From positions 124,001 through 188,000 of the forward strand of contig CAVUOB010000004.1 of the NCBI GenBank assembly GCA_963743035.1: a stretch of DNA of 64,000 nucleotides. The letters are read 5' to 3'. Each line of letters starts with the position of its first letter. Positions within the stretch are counted from its first letter, which is position 1. The notes below the pieces were generated by a model. The model made no database searches, was not told the origin of the DNA, and saw only the letters and a program-made list of their open reading frames with translations. This document shows positions 18,720 to 27,228 of this stretch, piece by piece. A program made the position numbers and the translations under genes. This DNA comes from PALSA-911 sp963743035. GTDB lineage: Bacteria > Pseudomonadota > Alphaproteobacteria > Acetobacterales > Acetobacteraceae.

Positions 18720-19580
18720 ATGCTGACGACAACGGACGCATTCACCACCGAAGACCTCGACTATCTCCATCACGGCGGCAAGGCGATGCAGCTGCGGTTG
18801 TTTCGGCCGCAGGGCGACGGGCCGTTTCCCGCGGTGATCGAGCTGCATGGCGGCGCCTGGTGCAACGGCGACCTGAACGAGTGCCAGGTCTATGCCGAAG
18901 GTCTCGCCAGGGCCGGACTCGCGGTCGCCGCGATCGATTTCCGCCATGCCGGGGATGGCTATCCGACCTCGCTGGCCGACATCAACTATGCCATCCGTTG
19001 GGTGAAGGCGAACGCGGCCCGGCTGGGCACGCAAGCGGACCGGATCGGCATCGCCGGGCAGTCGAGCGGCGGGCACCTGGCCATGCTGGCGGCGATGCGG
19101 CCCGCCGATCCGCGCTACGCCGCGATCGCGCTGCCCGCCGGCACCCAGGCGCAGGACGCCGGCGTGCGCGCGGTGGCGATGCTGTGGCCGGTGATCAACC
19201 CGCTGTCGCGCTACCGCCATGCGCTGCGCGAACGCGCCTCCGCCAACCCGCTGCCGTGGCAGGTCAATATTCCCGAACGCCACGACCTCTATTGGAAGAC
19301 CGAGGCGAACATGGCGGAGGGCAACCCGATGCTGGCGCTGGAACGCGGCGAGGCGGTGCGCACACCCCCTGCCCTGTGGCTGCAAGGCCGGCCGGACATC
19401 GTGCACGACTACCGCGACCCGGAAGCGCCGATCCCCGGCAACGAGCCCGAGCGCTTCGCCGCGAACTACCGTCGCGCCGGCGGCGAGATCGACCTGGTCT
19501 ATATCGATCAGGCCGCCCGCCAGAGCCAAGCCTGCTTCGACCCCGTCGCGGCATTCTTCCACAAGCACCTGAAACCGTAA
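18720..19580 (+). CDS. Alpha/beta hydrolase, HSL/BD-FAE-like esterase
   Basis: A 286-residue hydrolase. The oxyanion motif HGGAW is at residues 43-47 and the nucleophile motif GQSSGGH puts Ser115 in the elbow, the arrangement of hormone-sensitive-lipase and kynurenine-formamidase-like esterases. A strong ribosome site, GGGAGG, precedes ATG 18720. The C-terminus lacks the most typical final His motif; candidates lie after VYIDQAARQSQ and in FFHKHL. The substrate is not evident. It is followed after 20 bases by the AlgH-like gene on the same strand. Confidence 0.82.
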   Translation: MLTTTDAFTTEDLDYLHHGGKAMQLRLFRPQGDGPFPAVIELHGGAWCNGDLNECQVYAEGLARAGLAVAAIDFRHAGDGYPTSLADINYAIRWVKANAARLGTQADRIGIAGQSSGGHLAMLAAMRPADPRYAAIALPAGTQAQDAGVRAVAMLWPVINPLSRYRHALRERASANPLPWQVNIPERHDLYWKTEANMAEGNPMLALERGEAVRTPPALWLQGRPDIVHDYRDPEAPIPGNEPERFAANYRRAGGEIDLVYIDQAARQSQACFDPVAAFFHKHLKP

Positions 19581-19600
19581 CTCTTCCGCACGCAGGCGCC

Positions 19601-20245
19601 ATGTCCTTCGTCTGGCTCAAGCCTGCCTTCCTGTCGCTGGCCATGCTGTTCTCGCCGGCGATGCTGTCGCCTGCCGTGCCGCCGGAACCCGGATCTTCAG
19701 GTCCGGGGCCGGCACCGCATGGTCCTTCGTTCACCGGGCAGCTGCTGATCGCCTCGCCCGGGATCGGCGATCCGCGGTTTCACCGCGCGGTCATCCTGGT
19801 GGTGCAGCATGATGAGGGCGGTGCGCTCGGCATTGTGATCAACCGGCCGATCGCCGAACGCAGCATCGCTAGCCTGCTGGAGGCGCTGGGCCAGGACAGC
19901 GCCGGCGTGACCGGCGATCTGCGCATCTTCTATGGCGGCCCGGTGCGTCCGGAGGTCGGTTTCATCCTGCACAGCGCGGATTATCACCGCAGCGGCACCT
20001 TCGACATCGACGGCCGGGTGGCGATGACTTCGCGCGCCGAGATCCTGCGCGATATCGGCCGCGGCCTGGGCCCGGCCAAGAGCCTCGTGGCTTTCGGCTA
20101 TGCCGGCTGGGGGCCCGGCCAGCTCGAGGACGAGCTGGCGCATGGGGTCTGGTTCACCGCGCCCGAAGACCCCGCGCTGGTGTTCGACGAGGACCGGGAG
20201 CGCGTATGGGACCGTGCCATGGCGCGGCGGACCATTCCGCTCTGA
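19601..20245 (+). CDS. YqgE/AlgH family protein with an N-terminal signal-like extension
   Basis: A 214-residue protein. From residue 43 on it is a clear UPF0301 (YqgE/AlgH) domain: SFTGQLLIASPGIGDPRF, HDEGGALGIVINRPIAER, IFYGGPVRPEVGFILH, and GYAGWGPGQLEDE. This family is normally cytoplasmic, about 185 residues, and of unknown biochemical role. Here about 40 residues precede it: a Lys, a hydrophobic stretch (LAMLFSPAMLSPAV) and a Pro/Gly-rich linker, like a Sec signal peptide. An internal start near the domain boundary cannot be excluded but no good ATG lies there. It is 20 bases downstream of an esterase gene. Confidence 0.87.
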   Translation: MSFVWLKPAFLSLAMLFSPAMLSPAVPPEPGSSGPGPAPHGPSFTGQLLIASPGIGDPRFHRAVILVVQHDEGGALGIVINRPIAERSIASLLEALGQDSAGVTGDLRIFYGGPVRPEVGFILHSADYHRSGTFDIDGRVAMTSRAEILRDIGRGLGPAKSLVAFGYAGWGPGQLEDELAHGVWFTAPEDPALVFDEDRERVWDRAMARRTIPL

Positions 20246-20391
20246 AACCGGCCCGTGCGCGGTCCGCCGGTCCCTTCCCGCACATACGCATTGATCCGTA
20301 TTGAATTCTCGGCACAATCGCTCGGATACTGTCCGGCCATACTGCCTTGCTGCGACATCACGGACGCCGGAACAACGCAATCGGGGGAGCC

Positions 20392-21598
20392 ATGTCGAGG
20401 AATCTTGGCGCTATCGATCGGGTCGACGGGATCGCCAGACCGGAGGCGGCGCCGGACGACACCACGCTGGGACGGTTCACCCGCGCGCTGCCGCAGTCGA
20501 CGGTGCCGTTCGAAATGGTCATGCCCGATGGCGGCGTCCGGCTTCTGGGCAACGGTGCGCCGGAATTCCGCGTCACGCTGCAAGACCGCAAGGGCCTCGC
20601 TGCCATCATGAGCCTGGACGAAGGCCGGATCGCCGATGCGTATCTGGCCGGGCAATTCGACCTCGACGGCGACATGCTCCGCCCGTTCGAGCTGCGTCGT
20701 TCGATGCGCGACTTCCATCCGGTGGTGTCGGCATGGCGGTTCCTGCAGCCGCTGCTGACCGGCCAGGTCCGCACCAACCGCCGGGCCATCTCCTCCCATT
20801 ATGACATCGATCCGGATTTCTTCCTGAGCTTCCTGGACCCGAAGACCCCCTGCTACACGCAAGGCGTCTACGCGCGGGACGACGAGACGCTGGACGTGGC
20901 CACCTTGCGCAAGTTCGACTACTGCTTCGAGAAGCTGGGGTTGAAGCCGGGCGATCACTTACTGGAGATCGGGCCGGGCTGGGGCGCCTGGTTCGAATAC
21001 GCCTCCGCGCGCGGCGTGCAGTGCACGGGCATCACCATTTCCCAGGCCTCGGTCGATTACCTCAAGGCCAAGGGCGCGCGCCTGGGCCATGACTGGCAGA
21101 TCCTGTTCTCCGACCTGCTGGCTTTCGAGACCGACCAGCGGTTCGACGCCATCGTGATCATGGGCGTCATCGAGCATCTGCCGCAATACGACAGGGTGCT
21201 GCAGAAATTCATGTCCCTGATCAGGCCGGGTGGCAGGATCTTCCTGGACGGCAGCGCCTGCACGAAGAAATACGAGCTGTCCTCGTTCATGGTGAAATAC
21301 ATCTATCCCGGCAACCACTCCTTCCTGGTGCTGCACGACTTCCTGGAGAAGCTCGCCGAGACGCCTTTGCGCGCCACCGAGATCCTGAACGACACGCACA
21401 GCTATTTCCTGACGTTCCGGCAATGGGCGCGCAACTTCGACGCGCATCGCGACGAAGTGATCGCGCGCTTCGGTGAATTCAACTTTCGGAAGATTCCGGC
21501 TTTATCTCTGGGGTGCGACGCACGAATTCCTGAGTGGCGGGCTGGATTGCTATCGGATGATCATCCAGGCGCCGGACGCGGAGGCTGCGAGAGGGTAG
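20392..21598 (+). pseudogene. Cyclopropane-fatty-acyl-phospholipid synthase-like methyltransferase, frameshifted near its end
   Basis: From ATG 20392 (ribosome site GGGGGAG) the frame encodes a CFA-synthase-type protein: an N-terminal lipid-binding region, SSHYDIDPDFFLSFLDP, the S-adenosylmethionine motif LLEIGPGWGAW near residue 192, and VIMGVIEHLPQYD. It transfers a methyl or methylene group to unsaturated lipid chains. After FGEFNFRK (codon 367) the family continues only in the +1 frame: FRLYLWGATHEFLSGGLDCYRM, split here as FRLYLWGATHEF and LSGGLDCYRMIIQAP, with stop TAG at 21596-21598. One surplus base at 21490-21493 explains the shift. The uncorrected frame instead runs falsely into the next gene to 22104. 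Confidence 0.85.
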
Positions 21599-21681
21599 CG
21601 CGGTTTCGTATTCAGCTTGAAGCCGGGGCTGTGTCGTTCTACTCTATCGTTTATCGTAACAGAGACTTTGGGGAGGCATCA

Positions 21682-22104
21682 ATGCCGTTTGATGGCAGTG
21701 AGTTCCTTGGTAAGTCGTCCAATCCACCAGGCCAGGGGGTCTGGTATAGCCTGAAGCGCGCTGCCCGCGCGTTGGTGCCGCTGGCGCCCCCCAGACCGGA
21801 TCTGACGCATGATCTGTTGACCGTGCAGTTGCTGACAACCGCGCGCGCGCTGATCGAGGATGAGCGAAACTGGATCCAGCACGATTACGAAACACGCGAC
21901 GGGCGCTACTGCGCGGTCGGTGCGCTGCGCTACGCGGCGCGGTTCATGAGTCCGCCCGACCCGCTGATCGCGGCGAGCCGCCTGCTGCTGGCCGTCGCGC
22001 GGGAACGCGGTTTCTCGAAGATCGAGAAGATGAACGATCGCTCGACCCACGCGCGCGTGCTGTCGGCCTTCGACGAAGCGATCGCCCGGGCCAGGGGCTT
22101 CTGA
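21682..22104 (+). CDS. DUF6197-like small protein
   Basis: A 140-residue protein starting at ATG 21682 after GGGGAGG. It is in the same frame as the uncorrected CFA synthase reading but is separate once the frameshift there is recognised. Its layout (LTTARALIEDERNWIQ, then GRYCAVGALRYA, then IEKMNDRSTHARVLSAFDEA) matches the DUF6197 pattern known from phage and bacterial proteins without assigned function: a helix with a Trp, a CAxGAL block, and a final WND/MND-like helix. No enzymatic residues are known. It may be accessory or of phage origin. Confidence 0.65.
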   Translation: MPFDGSEFLGKSSNPPGQGVWYSLKRAARALVPLAPPRPDLTHDLLTVQLLTTARALIEDERNWIQHDYETRDGRYCAVGALRYAARFMSPPDPLIAASRLLLAVARERGFSKIEKMNDRSTHARVLSAFDEAIARARGF

Positions 22105-22149
22105 CGCGGCATCGCGGCGGGGCTGGGGCCGGGGCCGGGTAGCGCCGGC

Positions 22150-22698
22150 CTAGTCGGCGGCGAGCGTGACGCTCGCCGCGGCGAGATTCATGGCGGGATT
22201 TGTGGCGAGCGCCCGGGCATAGGCCTCGTCGGTCAGCTGGAATGACGTGAACCGGCGGTCCTTGCGTGGCACGGCGAAAGTCAGATATGGGCGCAGCAGC
22301 GGATGGATCTCCGGCGGCTGCACCATGCCCACCGGCATTTCCGCCTCGGCCATCGCGAAGTAGTTGGTTCCGTCGGCGTCCGACTTGAAGAAATCGACAT
22401 CCCACTGCACCGCGCCGGCGGGCAACCGGTAGCGGTGCTTGCGCAACTGGCGGGCGCAGTCGCGCGCCAGCAGGTCGAAGAGGCGGGCCTCGATCGGGGT
22501 TTCGATCTCGACGCTGCTGTCGTCCGCCAGGCGGTGCTTGTGGGTGAACAGGCATGTCAGCCCGTTGATCCGGCGGATGCGCGTGCAGGCGCCGAGATAA
22601 GCCTGCTCGATCCGTTGCGGGGCCATCATCCCGGCCAGCCGGGATTCCAGGCTGTCGCCATCGGACAGCACGTATTTCCGCTCGTTTTCGATTGGCAT
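22150..22698 (-). CDS. CYTH domain protein
   Basis: A 182-residue protein beginning MPIENERKYVL, which contains the ExExK signature (E4, E6, K8) of the CYTH superfamily of triphosphate-binding tunnel enzymes: class IV adenylate cyclases, thiamine triphosphatases and inorganic triphosphatases. Further charged strands follow (TRIRRINGLTCLFTHKHRL, SSVEIETPIEARLFD). The start at 22698 is preferred to 22731 because it puts the signature at the very N-terminus. The C-terminal SFQLTDEAYARAL part is less typical. The substrate is unknown. It is convergent with the DUF6197-like gene and divergent from the CarS-like gene. Confidence 0.72.
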   Translation of the reverse strand: MPIENERKYVLSDGDSLESRLAGMMAPQRIEQAYLGACTRIRRINGLTCLFTHKHRLADDSSVEIETPIEARLFDLLARDCARQLRKHRYRLPAGAVQWDVDFFKSDADGTNYFAMAEAEMPVGMVQPPEIHPLLRPYLTFAVPRKDRRFTSFQLTDEAYARALATNPAMNLAAASVTLAAD

Positions 22699-22940
22699 TC
22701 GGACCCGGACCCCGGCTCTTTGGTTGTGCACGGGGCTATATCAACAAGTTGCCGATTGGTCGATATCCGACCCCGCTCAAATCCCCGCGTGGGCGAGATC
22801 CCTGCCCCCGCCCCGGAGCCGTCCGGCTGCCCATATATTACGAACGTGTATCGTGCCGGCCCGCGAAGATGCGCTAGGATCCGCGCAGGAGGCCGTTCCC
22901 CGCGGTCTTCCGGGTCCCCGAAGTCGCAAGGGCGGTGCGG

Positions 22941-23429
22941 ATGCATCCGGTGGCGGTCCTGCAGATGCTGGCGCTGATGGCGTTGGCCAATGGCACGCCC
23001 ATTGTTGCCAAGAAGCTGTTCGGCCGCCGCTATGCCACGCCACTGGATGGCGGGATGGCGTTCGCGGACGGAAGGCCCGTGTTCGGCCCGTCCAAGACCA
23101 TCCGCGGCATCGTGGCCTCGGTCCTGGTGACGACCGTGCTGGCGCCGCTGGCCGGCGTGGCGCCCGGGACCGGCGCGCTGGTCGCCGGCGCGGCGATGGT
23201 GGGGGATCTGTTCTCCAGCTTCATCAAGCGCCGCCTGGAGCTGCCGCCGAGCAGCCGCGCGCTCGGGCTCGACCAGGTGCCGGAGTCGCTGTTTCCGCTG
23301 CTGGCGTGCCGCACGCAACTGGCCCTGACGACCACGGATATCGTGGTCGGCATCGGCCTGTTCTTCGTCGGCGAACTGGTGCTGTCGCGCATTCTCTACC
23401 GATTCCGCCTGCGCGATGAGCCGTATTAG
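22941..23429 (+). CDS. CDP-archaeol synthase-like membrane protein (CarS/DUF46 family)
   Basis: A 162-residue integral membrane protein with about five hydrophobic segments. It carries GPSKTIRG at residues 49-56 and GDLFSSFIKRRLELPPSSRA further on, the conserved polar loops of the CarS (DUF46) family. In archaea CarS joins CTP to archaeol phosphate; bacterial members are of unknown role but probably act on a lipid phosphate. A GTG six bases upstream (22935) is an alternative start. The neighbour is a divergent CYTH protein. Confidence 0.78.
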   Translation: MHPVAVLQMLALMALANGTPIVAKKLFGRRYATPLDGGMAFADGRPVFGPSKTIRGIVASVLVTTVLAPLAGVAPGTGALVAGAAMVGDLFSSFIKRRLELPPSSRALGLDQVPESLFPLLACRTQLALTTTDIVVGIGLFFVGELVLSRILYRFRLRDEPY

Positions 23430-23450
23430 CGACCCCGGTCGGGCCAGAAT

Positions 23451-24389
23451 TCAGCCGTAGCAAAGGCGATGCAGCGTGATCTCCGGCGGGCAGTTGAGGC
23501 GAACCGGGACGATGGACGATCCCGCGCCCACCGATGTGTACCCGATCATCGTATGGTACTCCCAGGCCCCCGCCCCCATGCGCCGCGGCAGCACCGAATC
23601 CAGCGTGATGGGAATGGATCCCGGCAGGCAGATCTGCCCGCCATGCGTATGTCCGCTCAGCAGCAGATTGAAATCGGCATGGGCGGCCTGCCGGTAGATC
23701 TCCGGAGTATGCGACAGCAGGATCGAGAACGCGCGATCCGGTATTTCCAGAGCCGCCTTCTCGATATTGTCGACGCGGTAGAAATGCGCGTCATCGATGC
23801 CGGCGAGGTAGATGCGCTGATCACCGCGCCGGATTTCATCGCATTCGTTCACCAGCATCCGGATGCCCATGGCTTCCAGGCCCGGCAGCATCCGGATCGT
23901 GTCGTGGTTGCCGAACACGCCATAGATCGGGCCGTTCAGACGGGCGCATAGCCGGGCGACGCCGTCCAGCGCGGCCTGGAACGGCCCGAAGGTCTTGCCG
24001 CGATAATCGCCCGTGAGGACGCAGATATCATAGCGCAGGCCGCCGAGCAGTTCCGCCAGGCGGGCCATGGCGCCCTCGTTCATGTCGGCGTGAACGTCGC
24101 TGATGTGCAGCAGGGTGAAACCGTCGAATGTCGCCGGCAGGTCCCGGCAGACCACGTGGTTGTGCCGGACCCGGATCCGCTCGGCGTTCTGCCGGCCCCG
24201 CCGGTACAGCCCGGTCAGCTTCAGCCCGGCCGTGATCAGCCAGTGCAGCGAACCCCAGTTCTCGATATGAAAGAAATTGAGACCCTGCCCGAAGGCCTGG
24301 GCTTCGTGCTCCGTCTCGATTCCCAGCCGCTGCTTCGCGTGCAGGCGGCCGAGGCGCCGGCTCAGCTCAAAGTGGATATCCGCGTCCAT
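23451..24389 (-). CDS. Metallophosphoesterase
   Basis: A 312-residue calcineurin-like phosphoesterase. All metal-binding motifs are present: D98-V-H100, GD128YRG, GN161H162D, SH227TPE and GH247TH249GG. An N-terminal hydrophobic helix (HWLITAGLKLTGL) is like the anchor of YkuE/YaeI-type membrane-bound phosphoesterases that act on lipid-linked phosphates such as UDP-diacylglucosamine analogues; which substrate applies here is unknown. ATG 24389 has GGGAG upstream. Its 3' end converges with the CarS-like gene. Confidence 0.88.
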   Translation of the reverse strand: MDADIHFELSRRLGRLHAKQRLGIETEHEAQAFGQGLNFFHIENWGSLHWLITAGLKLTGLYRRGRQNAERIRVRHNHVVCRDLPATFDGFTLLHISDVHADMNEGAMARLAELLGGLRYDICVLTGDYRGKTFGPFQAALDGVARLCARLNGPIYGVFGNHDTIRMLPGLEAMGIRMLVNECDEIRRGDQRIYLAGIDDAHFYRVDNIEKAALEIPDRAFSILLSHTPEIYRQAAHADFNLLLSGHTHGGQICLPGSIPITLDSVLPRRMGAGAWEYHTMIGYTSVGAGSSIVPVRLNCPPEITLHRLCYG

Positions 24390-24788
24390 TGAACATCGTC
24401 TCCCGATCCCGGTTCCATGATGCGTCGAGCGGATCCGCCGCGGGGAGATGCGTCGAGCGATCCCGCCGCGGGGATCCCCGAACGTCGCATCGGAAATGGG
24501 CAGAACTTCCGATTGCGTTCCGGCGCCATGGCGTTTCGTCGACCCATGGCAGTAACCCACGGACAAGGCATGACCATCGCTCCCTCATGGCGAAAACATT
24601 CGGCCGGCAAGAGGTCGAGTGCGATCGGATCGTTCCTTCCCTCAAGCTTAGGTGAACTGGGCCGAAATATGAAGGGTGCGCGGAGCTTGAACGCTTGATC
24701 TGGATCAACCCGGCGGCTGCCGATTGACGACCGCCATGCGGCCAACCAGGGTGCGCGGGCCGGCAGAAGCGAAACGGGGGATGCGCGC
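24390..24788. other. Divergent intergenic region with a tandem repeat
   Basis: About 400 bases between the phosphoesterase gene (leftward) and the acyl-CoA dehydrogenase gene (rightward). It contains a two-copy 28-base tandem repeat near the left end. Short open frames on both strands have no ribosome sites or family likeness and are not called. Confidence 0.5.
24419..24474. repeat. Two-copy 28-base tandem direct repeat
   Basis: GATGCGTCGAGCG followed by CGCCGCGGGGA occurs twice back to back, with small differences only in the middle. It lies about 30 bases upstream of the phosphoesterase start, so it could be a promoter-proximal duplication or paired regulator sites. Confidence 0.65.
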
Positions 24789-25946
24789 ATGCTCTACACC
24801 GAGACCCACAGGCAGCTGATGGAAAGCGTCCGCCGCTTCATCGCGGCCGAGATCGCCCCCTTCGCCGATGCGTGGGAGGCGGCGGAGGCGTTTCCCGCCC
24901 ATGAGCTGTTTCTGAAGCTCGGCCAGGCCGGCTTCCTCGGCATTACCAAGCCGGTCGAATATGGCGGCCTGGGGCTCGACTATTCCTACGCGGTCGCCGC
25001 CAACGAGGCGCTGGGCGAGGTGCCGGCGGGCGGCATCGGCATGGCGATCACGGTGCAGACGGACATGGCGACGCCGGCGCTGGCGCGCTACGGATCGGAC
25101 GCGCTGCGGCGCGACTATCTCGCCCCCGCCATCGCCGGAGAGATGGTGGCCGCGATCGGCGTTTCCGAGCCGGGCAGTGGCTCCGACGTCGCCTCCGTCA
25201 AGACGCGGGCGCGGCGGGACGGCGGCGACTACGTGATCGACGGAACCAAGATGTGGATCACCAACGCCCTGCAGGCGGACTGGATTTGCCTGCTGGCGAA
25301 CACGTCGGATGGCTCGGCGCATCGCAACAAATCGCTGATCGTGGTGCCCCTGCGCGAAGGCGACCGGCTGCTTCCGGGCATCGAGATGCGCAAGATCAAG
25401 AAGCTGGGCATGTGGAGCTCGGACACCGCGCAGATCTTCTTCGACGGCGTGCGGGTGCCGCAGGCCAACCGCATCGGCGAGGAAGGCCAGGGCTTCATCT
25501 ATCAGATGCAGCAATTCCAGGAGGAACGCCTGTCGGCCGCCGCGCGCCGGCTGGGGGCGTTCAAGCTGATCGATTACACCGTGAACTATCTGCGCACGCG
25601 GGAGGCGTTCGGCGGCCCGCTGCTGCGCAACCAGTTCATCCAGTTCAAGCTGGCCGAGCTGAAGACCGAGCTGGAGGCCGTGCGCGGCCTGGTCTATCTG
25701 GCGACCGAGGCCTATGTCGCCGGCGAGAACGTGACCGAGCTCGCCTCCATGGCCAAGCTGAAGGGCGCGCGCGTCGGACGCGAGATCGCCGATTGGTGCC
25801 TGCAGTTCCAGGGTGGCATGGGCTACACCTGGGAGAACCCTGCCTCCCGCGCGTTGCGCGACTACCGGCTCGGATCCATCGGCGGGGGCGCCGACGAGAT
25901 CATGCTGGCGATCATCGCCAAGGAGATGGGCCTGACGCGCGCATAG
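24789..25946 (+). CDS. Acyl-CoA dehydrogenase, citronellyl-CoA dehydrogenase (AtuD)-like
   Basis: A 385-residue flavoprotein of the acyl-CoA dehydrogenase family, which makes alpha,beta-unsaturated acyl-CoA with FAD. Landmarks are KPVEYGGLGLDYSY, IGVSEPGSGSDVASVKTRA and QFQGGMGYTWENP. Near the C-terminus it reads SIGGGADEIML, so the glutamate of medium-chain enzymes (YEGT) is missing. As in isovaleryl-CoA-type enzymes the base is probably E246 in QFQEERL. The wording of several blocks recalls AtuD of acyclic-terpene catabolism, but no atu partners are adjacent. Two upstream starts are possible; ATG 24789 begins the normal first helix. Confidence 0.88.
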   Translation: MLYTETHRQLMESVRRFIAAEIAPFADAWEAAEAFPAHELFLKLGQAGFLGITKPVEYGGLGLDYSYAVAANEALGEVPAGGIGMAITVQTDMATPALARYGSDALRRDYLAPAIAGEMVAAIGVSEPGSGSDVASVKTRARRDGGDYVIDGTKMWITNALQADWICLLANTSDGSAHRNKSLIVVPLREGDRLLPGIEMRKIKKLGMWSSDTAQIFFDGVRVPQANRIGEEGQGFIYQMQQFQEERLSAAARRLGAFKLIDYTVNYLRTREAFGGPLLRNQFIQFKLAELKTELEAVRGLVYLATEAYVAGENVTELASMAKLKGARVGREIADWCLQFQGGMGYTWENPASRALRDYRLGSIGGGADEIMLAIIAKEMGLTRA

Positions 25947-26043
25947 CGCGGCAGGCGCGGGGGCAAATAGGGCAGCAGGCGCCGGGGGAAAATTGACTCG
26001 CGCGAAGGCCTGTCCCTAGGCTCGCGCTGCGATGGAGGCAGAC

Positions 26044-26448
26044 ATGAAGCTCGACCTGCTGGGCCTGGATCACGTCGTGCTGCGGGTGCGCAGCCTGGAG
26101 ACGATGGCCCGTTTCTATTGCGACGTGCTCGGCTGCACGCTCGATCGCTGGCGCGACGATCTGGGACTGGTACATCTGCGCGCCGGCAACGCCTTCATCG
26201 ACCTGGCGGATGCCGAGAAAGCGCGCCAGCGCCGTGGCGCGTCGGAACCTGACCGGCCGGGCGCGCCGAACATGGACCATCTGTGCCTGACCGTCGGCAA
26301 TTTCGATGCCGAAGCACTCGCCGCGCATCTGGCGGCGCATGGCGTGGCGGTGGGCGATGCGGTGACGCGCTATGGCTCGACGGGGGACCGCACATCGCTC
26401 TACCTCACCGACCCCGAGGGCAACGCGGTCGAGCTGCGCGCGCCCTGA
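26044..26448 (+). CDS. Glyoxalase/VOC superfamily protein
   Basis: A 134-residue VOC-fold protein. The likely metal ligands are H10 (GLDHVVL), H79 (NMDHLCL) and E130 (GNAVELR), the classic pattern of glyoxalase/dioxygenase modules. The start is ATG 26044 rather than ATG 26032, because GGAGG inside 26034-26038 is its ribosome site. The substrate is unknown. It lies about 97 bases after the acyl-CoA dehydrogenase and 76 bases before the GST gene, all on plus. Confidence 0.83.
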   Translation: MKLDLLGLDHVVLRVRSLETMARFYCDVLGCTLDRWRDDLGLVHLRAGNAFIDLADAEKARQRRGASEPDRPGAPNMDHLCLTVGNFDAEALAAHLAAHGVAVGDAVTRYGSTGDRTSLYLTDPEGNAVELRAP

Positions 26449-26524
26449 CCGGGACGGGTGGCTTGCCGGCGGCGGCGGCGGGCAGCACAGTCAGGTTTCC
26501 GGATCACGATAAGGAAACATTGTC

Positions 26525-27124
26525 ATGAAGCTCGCCTACTCCCCCGCCAGCCCCTATGTCCGCAAGGCCATGGCCTGCGCCATCGCCCGCGGCATCGACG
26601 GGCGGATCGAGAAATGGACGGTTCCCACCACAGATCCGGCGCTGCTGACGCTGAACCCGCTGTCCAAGGTCCCCTCGCTGCAGACCGATGACGGGGTCGC
26701 GCTGTTCGACAGTCCGGTGATCTGCGAATATCTCGACAGCATCGGCGACGCGCCGAAGCTGTTTCCGGCGCCGGGCCCGGCGCGATGGAACGCGCTGCGC
26801 CAGCAGGCGCTGGGCGACGGCATCATGGACGCCAGCCAGCCGCGCCGGCGCGAGATCGCGCTGCCGCAGGACGAGGGCCGCATCGGCTATATCGAGACGC
26901 AGCGCGCCAAGGTCACCCGCGCGGTCGATGTGCTGGAGGCGGAGGCCGACAAGCTCGGCGACCTGACCACGATTGGCGAGATCACCATCGGCTGCGCGCT
27001 GGGCTATCTGGATTTCCGCTATGCGAACGAGCCCTGGCGCCCCGGTCATCCGAAGCTGGAAGCCTGGTACGCCCGCGTGGTGAAGCTGGCCCCGCTGGCC
27101 GGCACGATGCCCCCGCCTGGCTAG
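26525..27124 (+). CDS. Glutathione S-transferase family protein
   Basis: A 199-residue GST. The N-terminal thioredoxin fold has SPASPYVRKAMACA, the cis-Pro segment NPLSKVPSL and the glutathione-binding DSPVICEYLD. The C-terminal helical domain follows (ITIGCALGYLDFRY). AAGGAAA precedes ATG 26525. Such proteins detoxify electrophiles or act as isomerases; the context with a VOC protein and an LLM oxidoreductase suggests small-molecule metabolism but does not define it. Confidence 0.88.
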   Translation: MKLAYSPASPYVRKAMACAIARGIDGRIEKWTVPTTDPALLTLNPLSKVPSLQTDDGVALFDSPVICEYLDSIGDAPKLFPAPGPARWNALRQQALGDGIMDASQPRRREIALPQDEGRIGYIETQRAKVTRAVDVLEAEADKLGDLTTIGEITIGCALGYLDFRYANEPWRPGHPKLEAWYARVVKLAPLAGTMPPPG

Positions 27125-27228
27125 GGGATGCGAGCTCGCCGGGGGCTGCAAGTCCCCGGCGGTTCGGCGATGAAACAGAAACCGCGCGATGCAGGTCCCG
27201 CCGCGTCGTGGCGACGGGGGAAACACCG

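Noticed and set aside
20284..20301. Inverted repeat ATACG-N8-CGTAT upstream of the Cfa-like gene
   Set aside because: Five-base half-sites are too short to call an operator without a matching regulator or conservation.
24419..24474. Possible CRISPR from direct repeats
   Set aside because: The two repeat units are directly adjacent with no spacer, and there are no cas genes in the window.
24417..24698. A 93-codon frame in the gap before the acyl-CoA dehydrogenase
   Set aside because: It reads through the tandem repeat, has no ribosome site and no family likeness.
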